A stretch of DNA of 64,000 nt from Lactococcus petauri (GTDB taxonomy: Bacteria > Bacillota > Bacilli > Lactobacillales > Streptococcaceae), in the NCBI RefSeq assembly GCF_002154895.1, contig NZ_MUIZ01000004.1:62001-126000 (forward strand). Direction: 5' to 3'. Both the position numbers and the translations under genes were made by a program. The notes under the pieces were generated by a model. The model did not search any database. It was not told the origin of the DNA and saw only the letters and a program-made list of their open reading frames with translations. Positions 16,688-24,940 of this stretch are shown in pieces (the first letter of the stretch is position 1; every line of letters starts with the position of its first letter).

Positions 16688-17797
16688 ATGAAACGATTTT
16701 TTATAATGGGCGCAGTTCTGTCTGTTGCTCTTCCAAGTATGTTTGCAGTTAATAGGGTATCAGCAGCAGTGCCAGTTATTGCACCTAAGGCAACAATAAC
16801 GATTACTCAAAAGCTTACAGCAGGAAATATTATTCTCTCAGAAAGTATGGCAAAAACGCTCACTGAAAGCCAACTTCAATCTTTGATGGAAGTAAAGGGG
16901 CAAGACTTAACAGGCCTAAAGCTTGACGGAAATACTTTAGCGACTGCCAATGGCGGGCTAAATGGTAAAGATTATATTGACATTCCAGTTACGTGGTCAA
17001 CGACAAATGAAACAGCACAAGCGCATCTTGTCGTTGTTTCTGATGATGCAATCATCTCCTCTGATCGTCAGAAAGCGATCAATGCATACCCGGTAACTTT
17101 AGGTCAGGATATCGCTAATACGATTGGAGCTAACAGTGATCAGACAACACTTGATTATTATACGCAAGCAAAAGCTTATCATTCTGACGGAACAGTTAGT
17201 TCAGCAGCTTTAGAGGATTCTGCTGCATATTTTACGGCCTTGAAGAATGCTCAATCTAATGACAATATCGATGTGACTTACAATTTTTCGAGCTCAGATA
17301 AAAGCATTTCCAAAACTGTTGCCATATCTATCTTTACAGGGAGTCTAAATTTTACTAGTGCACCATCTACAATGGATTTTGGACAGCTAAAAGTTAAAAA
17401 TAATAATGTGGTTGATTTTCCTGCCTATGATCAGGATCTTGTAGTTACCGATACAAGACAAAGCAGCAAGAATACAGGATGGACAATGTTTGTAAAAGAA
17501 AGTCAGCCCTTAGTCGAAGTTGATGCTACGGGTACACCAATTACTGGTGGTCATTCACTAGCTGGGACTTTATTCTTTAGTGCTGATGGCAGCAACCATA
17601 CCGTACTTTCATCAAGTAATGCTCAAGTACAAAGTCAGCCAAGTGGCACGAATGGTGGAACCTTTAATCTCAGCCAAAATTGGGGAAGTACAACGAAAAA
17701 AGGGCTCTATCTTGATGTACCTGTGACCCAACAATATGCAGCAAAATATCAAGGAGAACTGACATGGACATTGTCTGATGTTCCAGGTAATAAATAG
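16688..17797 (+). CDS. WxL domain surface protein (5), variant WTM motif
   Basis: This 369-residue protein has a signal peptide (1-26) and a unique N-terminal region (about 30-215). That region looks like bacterial immunoglobulin-like or MucBP-type beta repeats (VTWSTTNETAQAHLVV, DVTYNFSSSDKS). The WxL domain follows, with STMDFGQLKV, distal Trp265 in GWTM (Met in place of Leu) and proximal Trp360 in TWTLSDVPGN. The ribosome binding site AGGAGGAGAGGAG is unusually strong. It is the last gene of the locus and is followed by a terminator. Confidence 0.87.
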   Translation: MKRFFIMGAVLSVALPSMFAVNRVSAAVPVIAPKATITITQKLTAGNIILSESMAKTLTESQLQSLMEVKGQDLTGLKLDGNTLATANGGLNGKDYIDIPVTWSTTNETAQAHLVVVSDDAIISSDRQKAINAYPVTLGQDIANTIGANSDQTTLDYYTQAKAYHSDGTVSSAALEDSAAYFTALKNAQSNDNIDVTYNFSSSDKSISKTVAISIFTGSLNFTSAPSTMDFGQLKVKNNNVVDFPAYDQDLVVTDTRQSSKNTGWTMFVKESQPLVEVDATGTPITGGHSLAGTLFFSADGSNHTVLSSSNAQVQSQPSGTNGGTFNLSQNWGSTTKKGLYLDVPVTQQYAAKYQGELTWTLSDVPGNK

Positions 17798-17801
17798 AAG
17801 G

Positions 17802-17830
17802 AAAAAGGAGATTTTAAATCTCTTTTTTTT
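17802..17830 (+). terminator. Intrinsic terminator ending the WxL operon
   Basis: GGAGATTT pairs with AAATCTCT, followed by eight T. Confidence 0.75.
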
Positions 17831-17867
17831 ATGGAGAAGAAAACAAGTAAAGTTGTTACGCAAGACG

Positions 17868-17883
17868 TGTTATAATAGGCTCA
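17868..17883 (+). promoter_or_regulatory. Extended -10 promoter giving a leaderless start
   Basis: TG-T-TATAAT has its -10 hexamer at 17871-17876. With the standard 6-nt spacing, transcription would start at the A of the ATG at 17883. No ribosome binding site is present. Confidence 0.55.
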
Positions 17884-18785
17884 TGTTAACTTTTTTAATA
17901 CTAGTGTTGGCTCTCATTTTTTTAGTTCTTATTGTTAGCTTTGGTCTGTTTATATTTATTGAAAATAAAAATCGTAGCATTTGGATTCAACAACCCCAAA
18001 GCAATGATCCTCTTTATCCCGAATGGTACGCTTTTATGCAAGCCAAAAAAGAAGAATGGTGTTTACAGACACACGATAATTTAACGCTTAAGGCCTGGTA
18101 TTTACCAGCGACAAAGCCGACAGATAAGACTATCTTGTTGGCTAACGGGTATAAATCTGTTCGAGACAGATATGGTGCTTTTGGTTGGCTCTTTCATGAG
18201 CTGGGTTACAATGTCCTCATGCCGGATTATCGTGCAGGTGCAAAAAGTCCAGGAAAATTCATTGGTTTTGGCTGGTTAGACCGTAAAGATAACCTAGGCT
18301 GGATTAAACAGATTATTGAGAAAAATCCTAAAAGTGAAATCGCAATGTTTGGTATTTCGATGGGTGCCTCTGCAACAATGATGCTTTCGGGGGAAAACTT
18401 GCCTGAAAATGTTAAGTGTTTTATTGAAGACTGTGGTTATGATACGGTTTGGAACGAGTTGGCCCATAAAGCAAAGCATGATTATCATTTGCCACAATTT
18501 CCGCTGATTCACCTCCTTTCTTTTTGGTCTAAACTTTTTGCGGGATACGATTGGAAGGAAGCCTCGTCAATTACGCAATTAAATAAAAATACGAAGCCGT
18601 TCCTCTTTATCCACGGAGATCAGGATACTTTTGTTCCCATGGAAATGGTGCATCGAAACTATGAAGCAACAAAAGGGCCAAAGGAAATCTATATTGCAAA
18701 AGGAGGTCGACATGTGCGGTCTTACGAAATAGATAAAGAAAAATATCGCGAAGTAGTAGCAAACTTTTTAAAGACTTATTTTTAA
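17883..18785 (+). CDS. Membrane-anchored alpha/beta hydrolase
   Basis: This 300-residue protein has an N-terminal membrane anchor (about 2-27) and an alpha/beta-hydrolase fold. Seen: a likely nucleophile elbow GISMGAS (Ser), an acid in HGDQDTFVP, and a His in GGRHVRSY. An oxyanion-side NGYKSVRD segment comes earlier. Related proteins are annotated as BAAT/acyl-CoA thioester hydrolase-like or peptidase S9-like; the substrate cannot be told. The start at 17883 is chosen because the -10 TATAAT lies 7 bases upstream, so upstream in-frame codons fall before the transcript start. Confidence 0.82.
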   Translation: MLTFLILVLALIFLVLIVSFGLFIFIENKNRSIWIQQPQSNDPLYPEWYAFMQAKKEEWCLQTHDNLTLKAWYLPATKPTDKTILLANGYKSVRDRYGAFGWLFHELGYNVLMPDYRAGAKSPGKFIGFGWLDRKDNLGWIKQIIEKNPKSEIAMFGISMGASATMMLSGENLPENVKCFIEDCGYDTVWNELAHKAKHDYHLPQFPLIHLLSFWSKLFAGYDWKEASSITQLNKNTKPFLFIHGDQDTFVPMEMVHRNYEATKGPKEIYIAKGGRHVRSYEIDKEKYREVVANFLKTYF

Positions 18786-18809
18786 TTGAAAGAAAATCAA
18801 GGAGGTGCG

Positions 18810-19211
18810 ATGTACATAAGCGCAGAGGAAATAGAGGACTACATAGCACAGTCGCCTAATCCACAACTTTTAAGACAAGTTACGCAGTTGGTTAAGACAG
18901 TATTTCCAGATGAAAACTTGCGTTATTTTGATAATGGAAGAACTTTTTCCGCTCTCGCTTTGGGAGCAAATCCTCATCCAAGTCCAGGATATGAAGAAGC
19001 GGGTATGCTTAATATTTCTGCTCAAAAAAATTATGTTGCGCTCTATTTTTATGGAAGTAATGTGACTTTACAGGAGCGATTTCCAAAGTCAGTTATAGGA
19101 CGAGGTTGTTTGCGGATTAAAAATCAAAAGTTTTTCGCAAAATACGAAGAAGATATACGGGAAAGCTTAAAAATGTTAAGTAACGATAAACCGCATGATA
19201 TGAGGGATTGA
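18810..19211 (+). CDS. DUF1801 (YdhG-like) protein
   Basis: This 133-residue cytoplasmic protein has the DUF1801/YdhG fold pattern. It has an N-terminal helix pair (residues 1-35), a strand-rich core with LNISAQKNYVALYFYG, and a late GRGCLRI. Members are found in many Firmicutes and some are called iron-chaperone-like, but the function is not established. AAGGAGG directly precedes the ATG at 18810. It follows the hydrolase gene after 24 bp and is probably co-transcribed with it. Confidence 0.6.
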   Translation: MYISAEEIEDYIAQSPNPQLLRQVTQLVKTVFPDENLRYFDNGRTFSALALGANPHPSPGYEEAGMLNISAQKNYVALYFYGSNVTLQERFPKSVIGRGCLRIKNQKFFAKYEEDIRESLKMLSNDKPHDMRD

Positions 19212-19222
19212 CGAATATTTGA

Positions 19223-19251
19223 TTGATTTTTTGCTTGCTTTGAGTTATACT
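19223..19251 (+). promoter_or_regulatory. Promoter of rnjB
   Basis: TTGATT (19223-19228) and TATACT (19246-19251) are spaced by 17 bp, giving a start near 19258. Confidence 0.6.
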
Positions 19252-19271
19252 TATAGTAAGTATTCTCGGTA

Positions 19272-19296
19272 GGGATTGGAATGCCAATCCCTTTTA
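19272..19296 (+). terminator. Terminator-like hairpin in the rnjB leader
   Basis: GGGATTGG and CCAATCCC form a perfect 8-bp stem with an AATG loop and then TTTTATT. It lies about 15 nt after the predicted transcript start and 35 nt before the rnjB start, so it could act as an attenuator. It could instead simply end the preceding operon. Confidence 0.6.
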
Positions 19297-19330
19297 TTAC
19301 GAAATAAGAAAGGTTTTAATTAATAGATAA

Positions 19331-21067
19331 ATGGCAGATATAAAAATTACACCCTTAGGCGGTGTACGCGAATTTGGTAAAAATATGTACTTAGCAGAGG
19401 TGAACGAACAAATCTTCGTTCTCGACGCTGGTCTGAAATATGCGGACAGTGACATGTTAGGAATTGACTTTGTTATTCCAGACATTGACTATTTAGTTGA
19501 AAATGCTGATCGTGTTGCAGGGATTTTCTTGACGCATGGTCATGCCGATTCGATTGGCGCATTACCTTATATCGTTTCTGAATTACGTGTTCCTGTATTT
19601 GGGAGTGAGTTGACGATTGAACTTGCGAAGATTAATGTGCGCAATTATGATGGCAGCAAGAAGTTTAAGGATTTCCACGTGGTCAACGAAGAAACAGAAA
19701 TTGATTTTGGTCAAGCTGTAATTTCCTTCTTTTCAACAACACATACAATTCCAGAATCAATGGGGATTGTCATTGGAACTGACTCCGGAAATATTGTTTA
19801 TACAGGAGATTTCCGTTTTGATCCAGCAGTTGCGCTTGGCTATCGTACAAACATGCGACGCCTTGCTGAAATTGGAAGCAGTAAAGTCCTTGCTTTACTT
19901 TCAAGCTCACCAAATGCTTTGTCAACGGCTCAATCTGCAAGTGAACATGAAATCTACGAAAAAATATTTGATACAATTGATGAAGCACAAGGCCGTGTGA
20001 TCATTGCTTGTAACGCAGGGAATCTCGGGCGTATCCAACAAGTCGTTGATGCAGCAATCAAGCTCGGACGCCATATCGTCTTTACTGGTCAAGATATGGA
20101 CCAAATCGTCGAAACAGCAACACGTTTGAAGAAGTTGCAAATCGAAGATAAAAAAGCAATCATTAAACCAAATGAAATCAGTAAATATGCTGATGATGAG
20201 CTTGTTATCATTGAAACAGGACGTATGGGTGAACCCTTAAAAGTTCTCGGTGACATGGCGCACAAACGCCACAAATGGGTGAAAATCAAAGAAGGCGATG
20301 TAGCATTTGCTGTAACAACCCCTTCAGTAGCTTATGAAACATTAGTGGCACGCATTGAAAATGATGTTTATCGTGCAGGTGGTGTGATGAAGATGTTGGG
20401 TGGAGATTTAAAAGTTTCAGGTCATGCCAATGCGCGTGATTTGCAATTTATGATTGATATCTTACGACCTAAAAATCTTATCCCTATTCAAGGTGAATAC
20501 CGTGAGTTACGTGCACATGCTGAATTAGCCATGGAAATGGGCATGCTTCCAGAGCACATCTTTATTGCGAAAAAAGGGGAATCTGTTTCATTCAACAAAA
20601 AAGACGAAATGATTCCTGCAGGTGTTGTACCAGCAGAAAACGTAATGATTGATGGTTCAGGTATTGGGGACATTGGTTCTGTCGTTTTACGAGACCGTAA
20701 AGTTTTGTCAGAAGACGGTATTTTCATTGCTGTTATCACTATCAGTAAGAGCGACCGTAAAATTATCAGTCAAACACGTGTACATACGCGTGGCTTTGTC
20801 TATGTTAAAACATCACGTGATTTGATGAAAGATGCAGGAAATTTGGTTAATGAAACCGTTGAAAAATATCTTGCAGGAACAACTTTCGATTGGTCAGAAC
20901 TTAAGGGCGCTATTCGTGATGCTCTTGGTAAATTCCTCTACAACCAAACACGTCGTAAACCAGTTGTTCTTCCTGTCGTGATGGAAGCGCGTGCCCCACA
21001 AGAATTAACACGTCGTTACAAGAGCAACAAAAAGAAAGCAAATAAACCCACTGAAAAGTCTGAATAA
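19331..21067 (+). CDS. rnjB: Ribonuclease J2
   Basis: This 578-residue enzyme is a metallo-beta-lactamase/beta-CASP ribonuclease involved in mRNA decay and maturation. Seen: the opening ITPLGGVREFGKNMYL, the metal motif region in the altered form THGHADSIGAL rather than the canonical HGHEDHIGG of RNase J1, IVYTGDFRFDP, and SGHANARDLQ with IPIQGEYREL in the C-terminal half. The degenerate motif is typical of RNase J2, the weakly active partner in a J1/J2 complex. A basic Lys-rich tail ends the protein. No good ribosome binding site sits close to the ATG (AAAGG is 17 bases away), and a stop codon immediately upstream fixes the start. Confidence 0.88.
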   Translation: MADIKITPLGGVREFGKNMYLAEVNEQIFVLDAGLKYADSDMLGIDFVIPDIDYLVENADRVAGIFLTHGHADSIGALPYIVSELRVPVFGSELTIELAKINVRNYDGSKKFKDFHVVNEETEIDFGQAVISFFSTTHTIPESMGIVIGTDSGNIVYTGDFRFDPAVALGYRTNMRRLAEIGSSKVLALLSSSPNALSTAQSASEHEIYEKIFDTIDEAQGRVIIACNAGNLGRIQQVVDAAIKLGRHIVFTGQDMDQIVETATRLKKLQIEDKKAIIKPNEISKYADDELVIIETGRMGEPLKVLGDMAHKRHKWVKIKEGDVAFAVTTPSVAYETLVARIENDVYRAGGVMKMLGGDLKVSGHANARDLQFMIDILRPKNLIPIQGEYRELRAHAELAMEMGMLPEHIFIAKKGESVSFNKKDEMIPAGVVPAENVMIDGSGIGDIGSVVLRDRKVLSEDGIFIAVITISKSDRKIISQTRVHTRGFVYVKTSRDLMKDAGNLVNETVEKYLAGTTFDWSELKGAIRDALGKFLYNQTRRKPVVLPVVMEARAPQELTRRYKSNKKKANKPTEKSE

Positions 21068-21198
21068 GACTTCTTGGAGAGGGTTTGTTCAAGAACGTTG
21101 AAAAATTATCATATAGTAAAGGCCTGTCTTTTGCTATATTTTTTTGATAATGGCAAGTTCCCAGGGCACAGAACTACAGGAGAGTAAGCAAGCGACTT

Positions 21199-22521
21199 AT
21201 GCAGAAAAATTTAAAAAAATTAACAGCTTTGCAGATTATTTTTATCGCCTTTTTGACTCTTGTCATTGTGGGCGGGACACTGTTGAGTTTACCGATTTCC
21301 TCCAAAACAGGACAATTTACTCATCCTGTCGATGCGCTCTTTACAGCTGTATCAGCAACCTGTGTTACAGGTTTAACCGTTATTGATACAAGCGCTCACT
21401 GGTCGCTTTTTGGTCAAGTTATCTTACTTTTATTGATTGAAATTGGTGGATTAGGATTTATGACTTTGGTTGTCAGTATCTTTTTGTTGCTCAACCAGAA
21501 GATGTCGCTTAAGTCGCGCTTGATTATTCAAGAATCATACAGCCTATCTGATATTAGCTCGGGTGTTCGTGTTGTTATCAATGTTTTAATCATTTCTTTT
21601 CTTATTCAATTTTGCGGAAGTGTTCTCTTGTCCTTTGCTTTTGTGCCAAAGTTTGGATTGGTTAAAGGTTTATGGTACAGTGTGTTCCATGCTATTTCGG
21701 CTTATTGTAATGCCGGCTTTGATTTGTTTGGTAATTCGCTCATGCTTTATGAACATTCACCTTATGTCTTAATGGTCATCGCCTCGATGATTGTATGCGG
21801 CAGTTTAGGTTTTATCGTTATGATGGACCTGCTTAACTACAAAAAGCAAAGAAAATTGTCGTTACATACACGTTTGGCATTAACAACAACAACTTTTCTC
21901 ATCTTTGGTGGCATGATACTCTTTTTAATCTCTGATTTTGAAAGTGTAAGTAATAACCCAGCAATTTTTACCATGCAGAGTTTATTCTTATCGATTTCTC
22001 AGAGAACTGCGGGCTTTTCTATTCAAGAATACACCCTGTTTAGTCAGGCCAGTATCTTTTTGACAATTATGTTGATGATTATCGGTGGTACATCTGGGTC
22101 TACAGCAGGCGGTTTAAAAACGACAACAATCGGTGTTCTAGCACTCAATGTTCGTTCAATCATTAAACGTGACAAACATACAAGTTTTAAAAATAGAACA
22201 ATTCCTCAAAGTGTTGTCAAACAAGCTTATGAGTCTGTTTTTCTCTATTTCTTTATGATGGTTATTGCAACTTTTGCCTTGCTCTTAACCAATCCAAAAT
22301 TCCGTGTGGATCAGCTCTTGTTCGAAGTTATTTCTGCACTATCGACCGTGGGTTTAAGTATGGGAGTAACTCCAGGACTCAATATCCCAGGTAAAATTAT
22401 TGTAGGAATTCTTATGTTTATCGGACGCGTTGGTGTTTTTACGATTATTTATTCTCTAAATGCCAAAGACAGTCATGAGTCGCTTTATAAATACCCTGAA
22501 GAAAAGGTAATGGTAGGTTAA
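21199..22521 (+). CDS. ktrB: Potassium uptake protein KtrB (TrkH family)
   Basis: This 440-residue membrane protein is the ion-conducting subunit of a Ktr-type K+ uptake system. Seen: repeated membrane-pore-membrane units with selectivity-filter-like TCVTGLT (near residue 55) and NAGFDLFG (near 172), plus GGTSGSTAGGLKTTT near 300. The ribosome binding site for 21199 is poor (AGGAG is 16 bases upstream). In the other frame an ATG at 21150 lies 3 bases after a predicted transcript start and would lead through an A7 run (21213-21219) into this gene if one A were removed. The N-terminus is therefore uncertain. Its partner KtrA follows after one base. Confidence 0.88.
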   Translation: MQKNLKKLTALQIIFIAFLTLVIVGGTLLSLPISSKTGQFTHPVDALFTAVSATCVTGLTVIDTSAHWSLFGQVILLLLIEIGGLGFMTLVVSIFLLLNQKMSLKSRLIIQESYSLSDISSGVRVVINVLIISFLIQFCGSVLLSFAFVPKFGLVKGLWYSVFHAISAYCNAGFDLFGNSLMLYEHSPYVLMVIASMIVCGSLGFIVMMDLLNYKKQRKLSLHTRLALTTTTFLIFGGMILFLISDFESVSNNPAIFTMQSLFLSISQRTAGFSIQEYTLFSQASIFLTIMLMIIGGTSGSTAGGLKTTTIGVLALNVRSIIKRDKHTSFKNRTIPQSVVKQAYESVFLYFFMMVIATFALLLTNPKFRVDQLLFEVISALSTVGLSMGVTPGLNIPGKIIVGILMFIGRVGVFTIIYSLNAKDSHESLYKYPEEKVMVG

Positions 22522-22522
22522 T

Positions 22523-23176
22523 ATGAAATCATTTGTTGTTATAGGTCTGGGACGTTTTGGCTCAGCGGTTGCGAAAACAATCGCCGAAACGGAGGCAGAT
22601 TTGCTCGTGATTGACCAGAATGAAGATCGTGTCAATCTTTTTAAGGATATGGTTCCTAATGCCATCATTGCCGATGCAAAAGATGAACGTGTCTTGGACG
22701 AGATAGGCATTCAAGATTTTGACGTTGCTATTGTAGCAATAGGTGAAGACATCCAGTCTTCTGTGCTAGTTACTATGCTGGCAAAAGATGCTGGAGTGCC
22801 TCAAGTAATAACCAAGGCTGTAGATAAAAATCATTATCGTCTTTTGGAAAAAATTGGCGCTGATCGTGTGGTTCTTCCTGAGGTAGAAATGGGACGGAAG
22901 ATTGCTGAAAGTTTAATCTTTGAGAATATCAGTAATGTCGTGGACATTGCTGATAATATTGAGTTCGCAGAAGTAAAAGTATGTTCACGTAAAATGAATA
23001 ATCGGGTTATTTCTGAAATTGATGATTTTAATCATTACGACTTAAACATCAGCTATGTTAAGCATATTAATGGAAAAGTTGAAATAGCCTCAGGAGACAC
23101 TCGACTCATGATTGGGGATTCACTCTTTGTCATTGGGCGTCCTGAAGATATCCAAAAACTTTCTGAACAAAATTAG
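22523..23176 (+). CDS. ktrA: Potassium uptake regulatory protein KtrA (RCK domain)
   Basis: This 217-residue cytoplasmic protein gates KtrB in response to ATP/ADP and probably cyclic di-AMP, as known for the family. Seen: an N-terminal Rossmann motif GLGRFGSAVAKT (residues 7-18), an acidic residue ending the second strand (LLVIDQNE), the TrkA-N core up to about residue 130, and a TrkA-C domain (about 140-217, with ISEIDDFNHYDL and GDSLFVIG). It starts one base after ktrB ends, so the two are translationally coupled. Confidence 0.92.
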   Translation: MKSFVVIGLGRFGSAVAKTIAETEADLLVIDQNEDRVNLFKDMVPNAIIADAKDERVLDEIGIQDFDVAIVAIGEDIQSSVLVTMLAKDAGVPQVITKAVDKNHYRLLEKIGADRVVLPEVEMGRKIAESLIFENISNVVDIADNIEFAEVKVCSRKMNNRVISEIDDFNHYDLNISYVKHINGKVEIASGDTRLMIGDSLFVIGRPEDIQKLSEQN

Positions 23177-23265
23177 AATTTTTCCAACTTCTGGTGGATT
23201 TAAGCCTCGACAGAATATGGTATAATAAAACTATCTGAATAAAATAATAGAACTGGAATATAAAT

Positions 23266-24822
23266 ATGGCTTTTGAAAATTTAACTGAACGTTTGCAAAA
23301 TGTCTTTAAAAATTTGCGTGGCAAAAAGAAAATTACAGAACAAGATGTAACAGAAATTACGAAAGAAATACGTGTGGCCCTTCTTGAAGCCGACGTTGCT
23401 CTTCCTGTAGTGAAAAAGTTTATCAAAGCAATCCGCGAACGTGCGATTGGGACGGAAGTCTCAGAAGCACTGAATCCTGCGCAACAAATTATTTCGATTG
23501 TTAACGAAGAATTGACTGCGATTTTGGGTGGCGGTGAAGCTGAGCTGCTCAAATCACCTAAAATTCCAACAATCATCATGATGGTTGGTTTGCAAGGGGC
23601 AGGTAAAACAACCTTTGCTGGTAAACTTGCTAAAAAACTTAAAGAAGAACAAAATGCACGCCCAATGATGATTGCGGCTGACGTTTATCGTCCAGCAGCG
23701 ATTGATCAATTAAAAACATTAGGTGAACAGCTTGATATTCCTGTTTATGATGAAGGAACAGCCGAAAGTCCGGTAAATATTGTTAAAAACGGTCTTGCTC
23801 AAGCGCGTGAAGAGCGTAAAGACTATGTCTTGATTGATACGGCAGGTCGTCTCGAAATTGATGATAAACTCATGAACGAGTTGCAAGAGATTAAAGCTCT
23901 CGCACAACCAACGGAAATTCTGTTGGTTGTTGATGCCATGACAGGTCAAGTTGCTGCTCAAGTAGCGAAAACTTTTGATGAAAAATTAGATATCAGTGGT
24001 GTTATTATTACCAAACTTGATGGTGATACCCGTGGTGGTGCGGCTTTATCTATTCGAGAAATTACAGGAAAACCCATCAAATTTACTGGTACAGGTGAGA
24101 AACTGACCGATTTGGAAACTTTCTATCCTGATCGTATGAGCTCTCGTATCCTCGGTATGGGGGACATGTTGACCTTGATTGAAAAGGCTCAAGCGCAGTT
24201 TGATGAAGAACAATCGATGAAGATGGCTGAAAAGATGGCGGAAAACCGTTTTGATTACAGCGACTTTGTGGAACAGCTTGACCAAGTGACAAACATGGGA
24301 CCAATGGAAGACATTATGAAGATGATTCCAGGCATGTCACAAATGCCAGGAATTGAAAATGTTAAGGTTGATCCGAAAGACATTGCACGTAAACGTGCTA
24401 TTGTGCTATCTATGACACCAGCTGAGCGTCAATTGGAAGTCGAACTTTCACCCGCTCGTCGTCGACGTATTGCTGCTGGATCAGGAAATAGTTTTATCGA
24501 GGTTAACAAGTTCATCAAGCAATTCAATCAGTCTAAAGACATGATGCAAGGCATTATGAATGGCGACATGAATTCAATGATGCAGCAAATGATGGGCGGC
24601 GCTGGTGGTAAAATGCCAAACATGAAAAATATGCCTGGAGGCATGCCAGATATGTCCTCTCTAGGAGACTTGCAAGGTCTTATGGGAGGAGGAGCATCTT
24701 CCGGAACACCTGATATGAGCTCCATGTTCGGTGGTGGCCTCAAAGGGAAAGCTACACAATTTGCCATGAAACAAGCCATGAAACGGGCGCAGAAAAAAAT
24801 GAAAAAAGGCAAAAAGAAATAA
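23266..24822 (+). CDS. ffh: Signal recognition particle protein Ffh
   Basis: This 518-residue GTPase binds SRP RNA and signal sequences and delivers ribosomes to FtsY. Seen: an N domain with TERLQNVFKNLRGK, the P-loop GLQGAGKTT (about 107-115), DTAGRL, TKLDGDTRGG, and a Met-rich M domain from about 295 ending in a Gly/Met-rich and Lys-rich tail. An extended -10 (TGGTATAAT near 23217-23225) lies upstream; the ribosome binding site is weak (CTGGAA). The partner ftsY lies 35 kb away at 58684. Confidence 0.96.
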   Translation: MAFENLTERLQNVFKNLRGKKKITEQDVTEITKEIRVALLEADVALPVVKKFIKAIRERAIGTEVSEALNPAQQIISIVNEELTAILGGGEAELLKSPKIPTIIMMVGLQGAGKTTFAGKLAKKLKEEQNARPMMIAADVYRPAAIDQLKTLGEQLDIPVYDEGTAESPVNIVKNGLAQAREERKDYVLIDTAGRLEIDDKLMNELQEIKALAQPTEILLVVDAMTGQVAAQVAKTFDEKLDISGVIITKLDGDTRGGAALSIREITGKPIKFTGTGEKLTDLETFYPDRMSSRILGMGDMLTLIEKAQAQFDEEQSMKMAEKMAENRFDYSDFVEQLDQVTNMGPMEDIMKMIPGMSQMPGIENVKVDPKDIARKRAIVLSMTPAERQLEVELSPARRRRIAAGSGNSFIEVNKFIKQFNQSKDMMQGIMNGDMNSMMQQMMGGAGGKMPNMKNMPGGMPDMSSLGDLQGLMGGGASSGTPDMSSMFGGGLKGKATQFAMKQAMKRAQKKMKKGKKK

Positions 24823-24827
24823 AATAT

Positions 24828-24856
24828 AAAAGATACATCTTAAGATGTATCTTTTT
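24828..24856 (+). terminator. Intrinsic terminator after ffh
   Basis: A near-perfect palindrome (AAAAGATACATCT with AGATGTATCTTTT) ends in five T. Confidence 0.85.
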
Positions 24857-24940
24857 GCATGCTAAACATGATATAATTTAGAAGCTTGAAAATGTGAAAA
24901 TACAATTTTTTAATCTATAAAAATTGAAGGATGGGAATTA

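Noticed and set aside
17778-17882. Longer hydrolase start at 17778
   Set aside because: It lies within the preceding WxL gene and upstream of the predicted promoter; the added residues are not signal-like.
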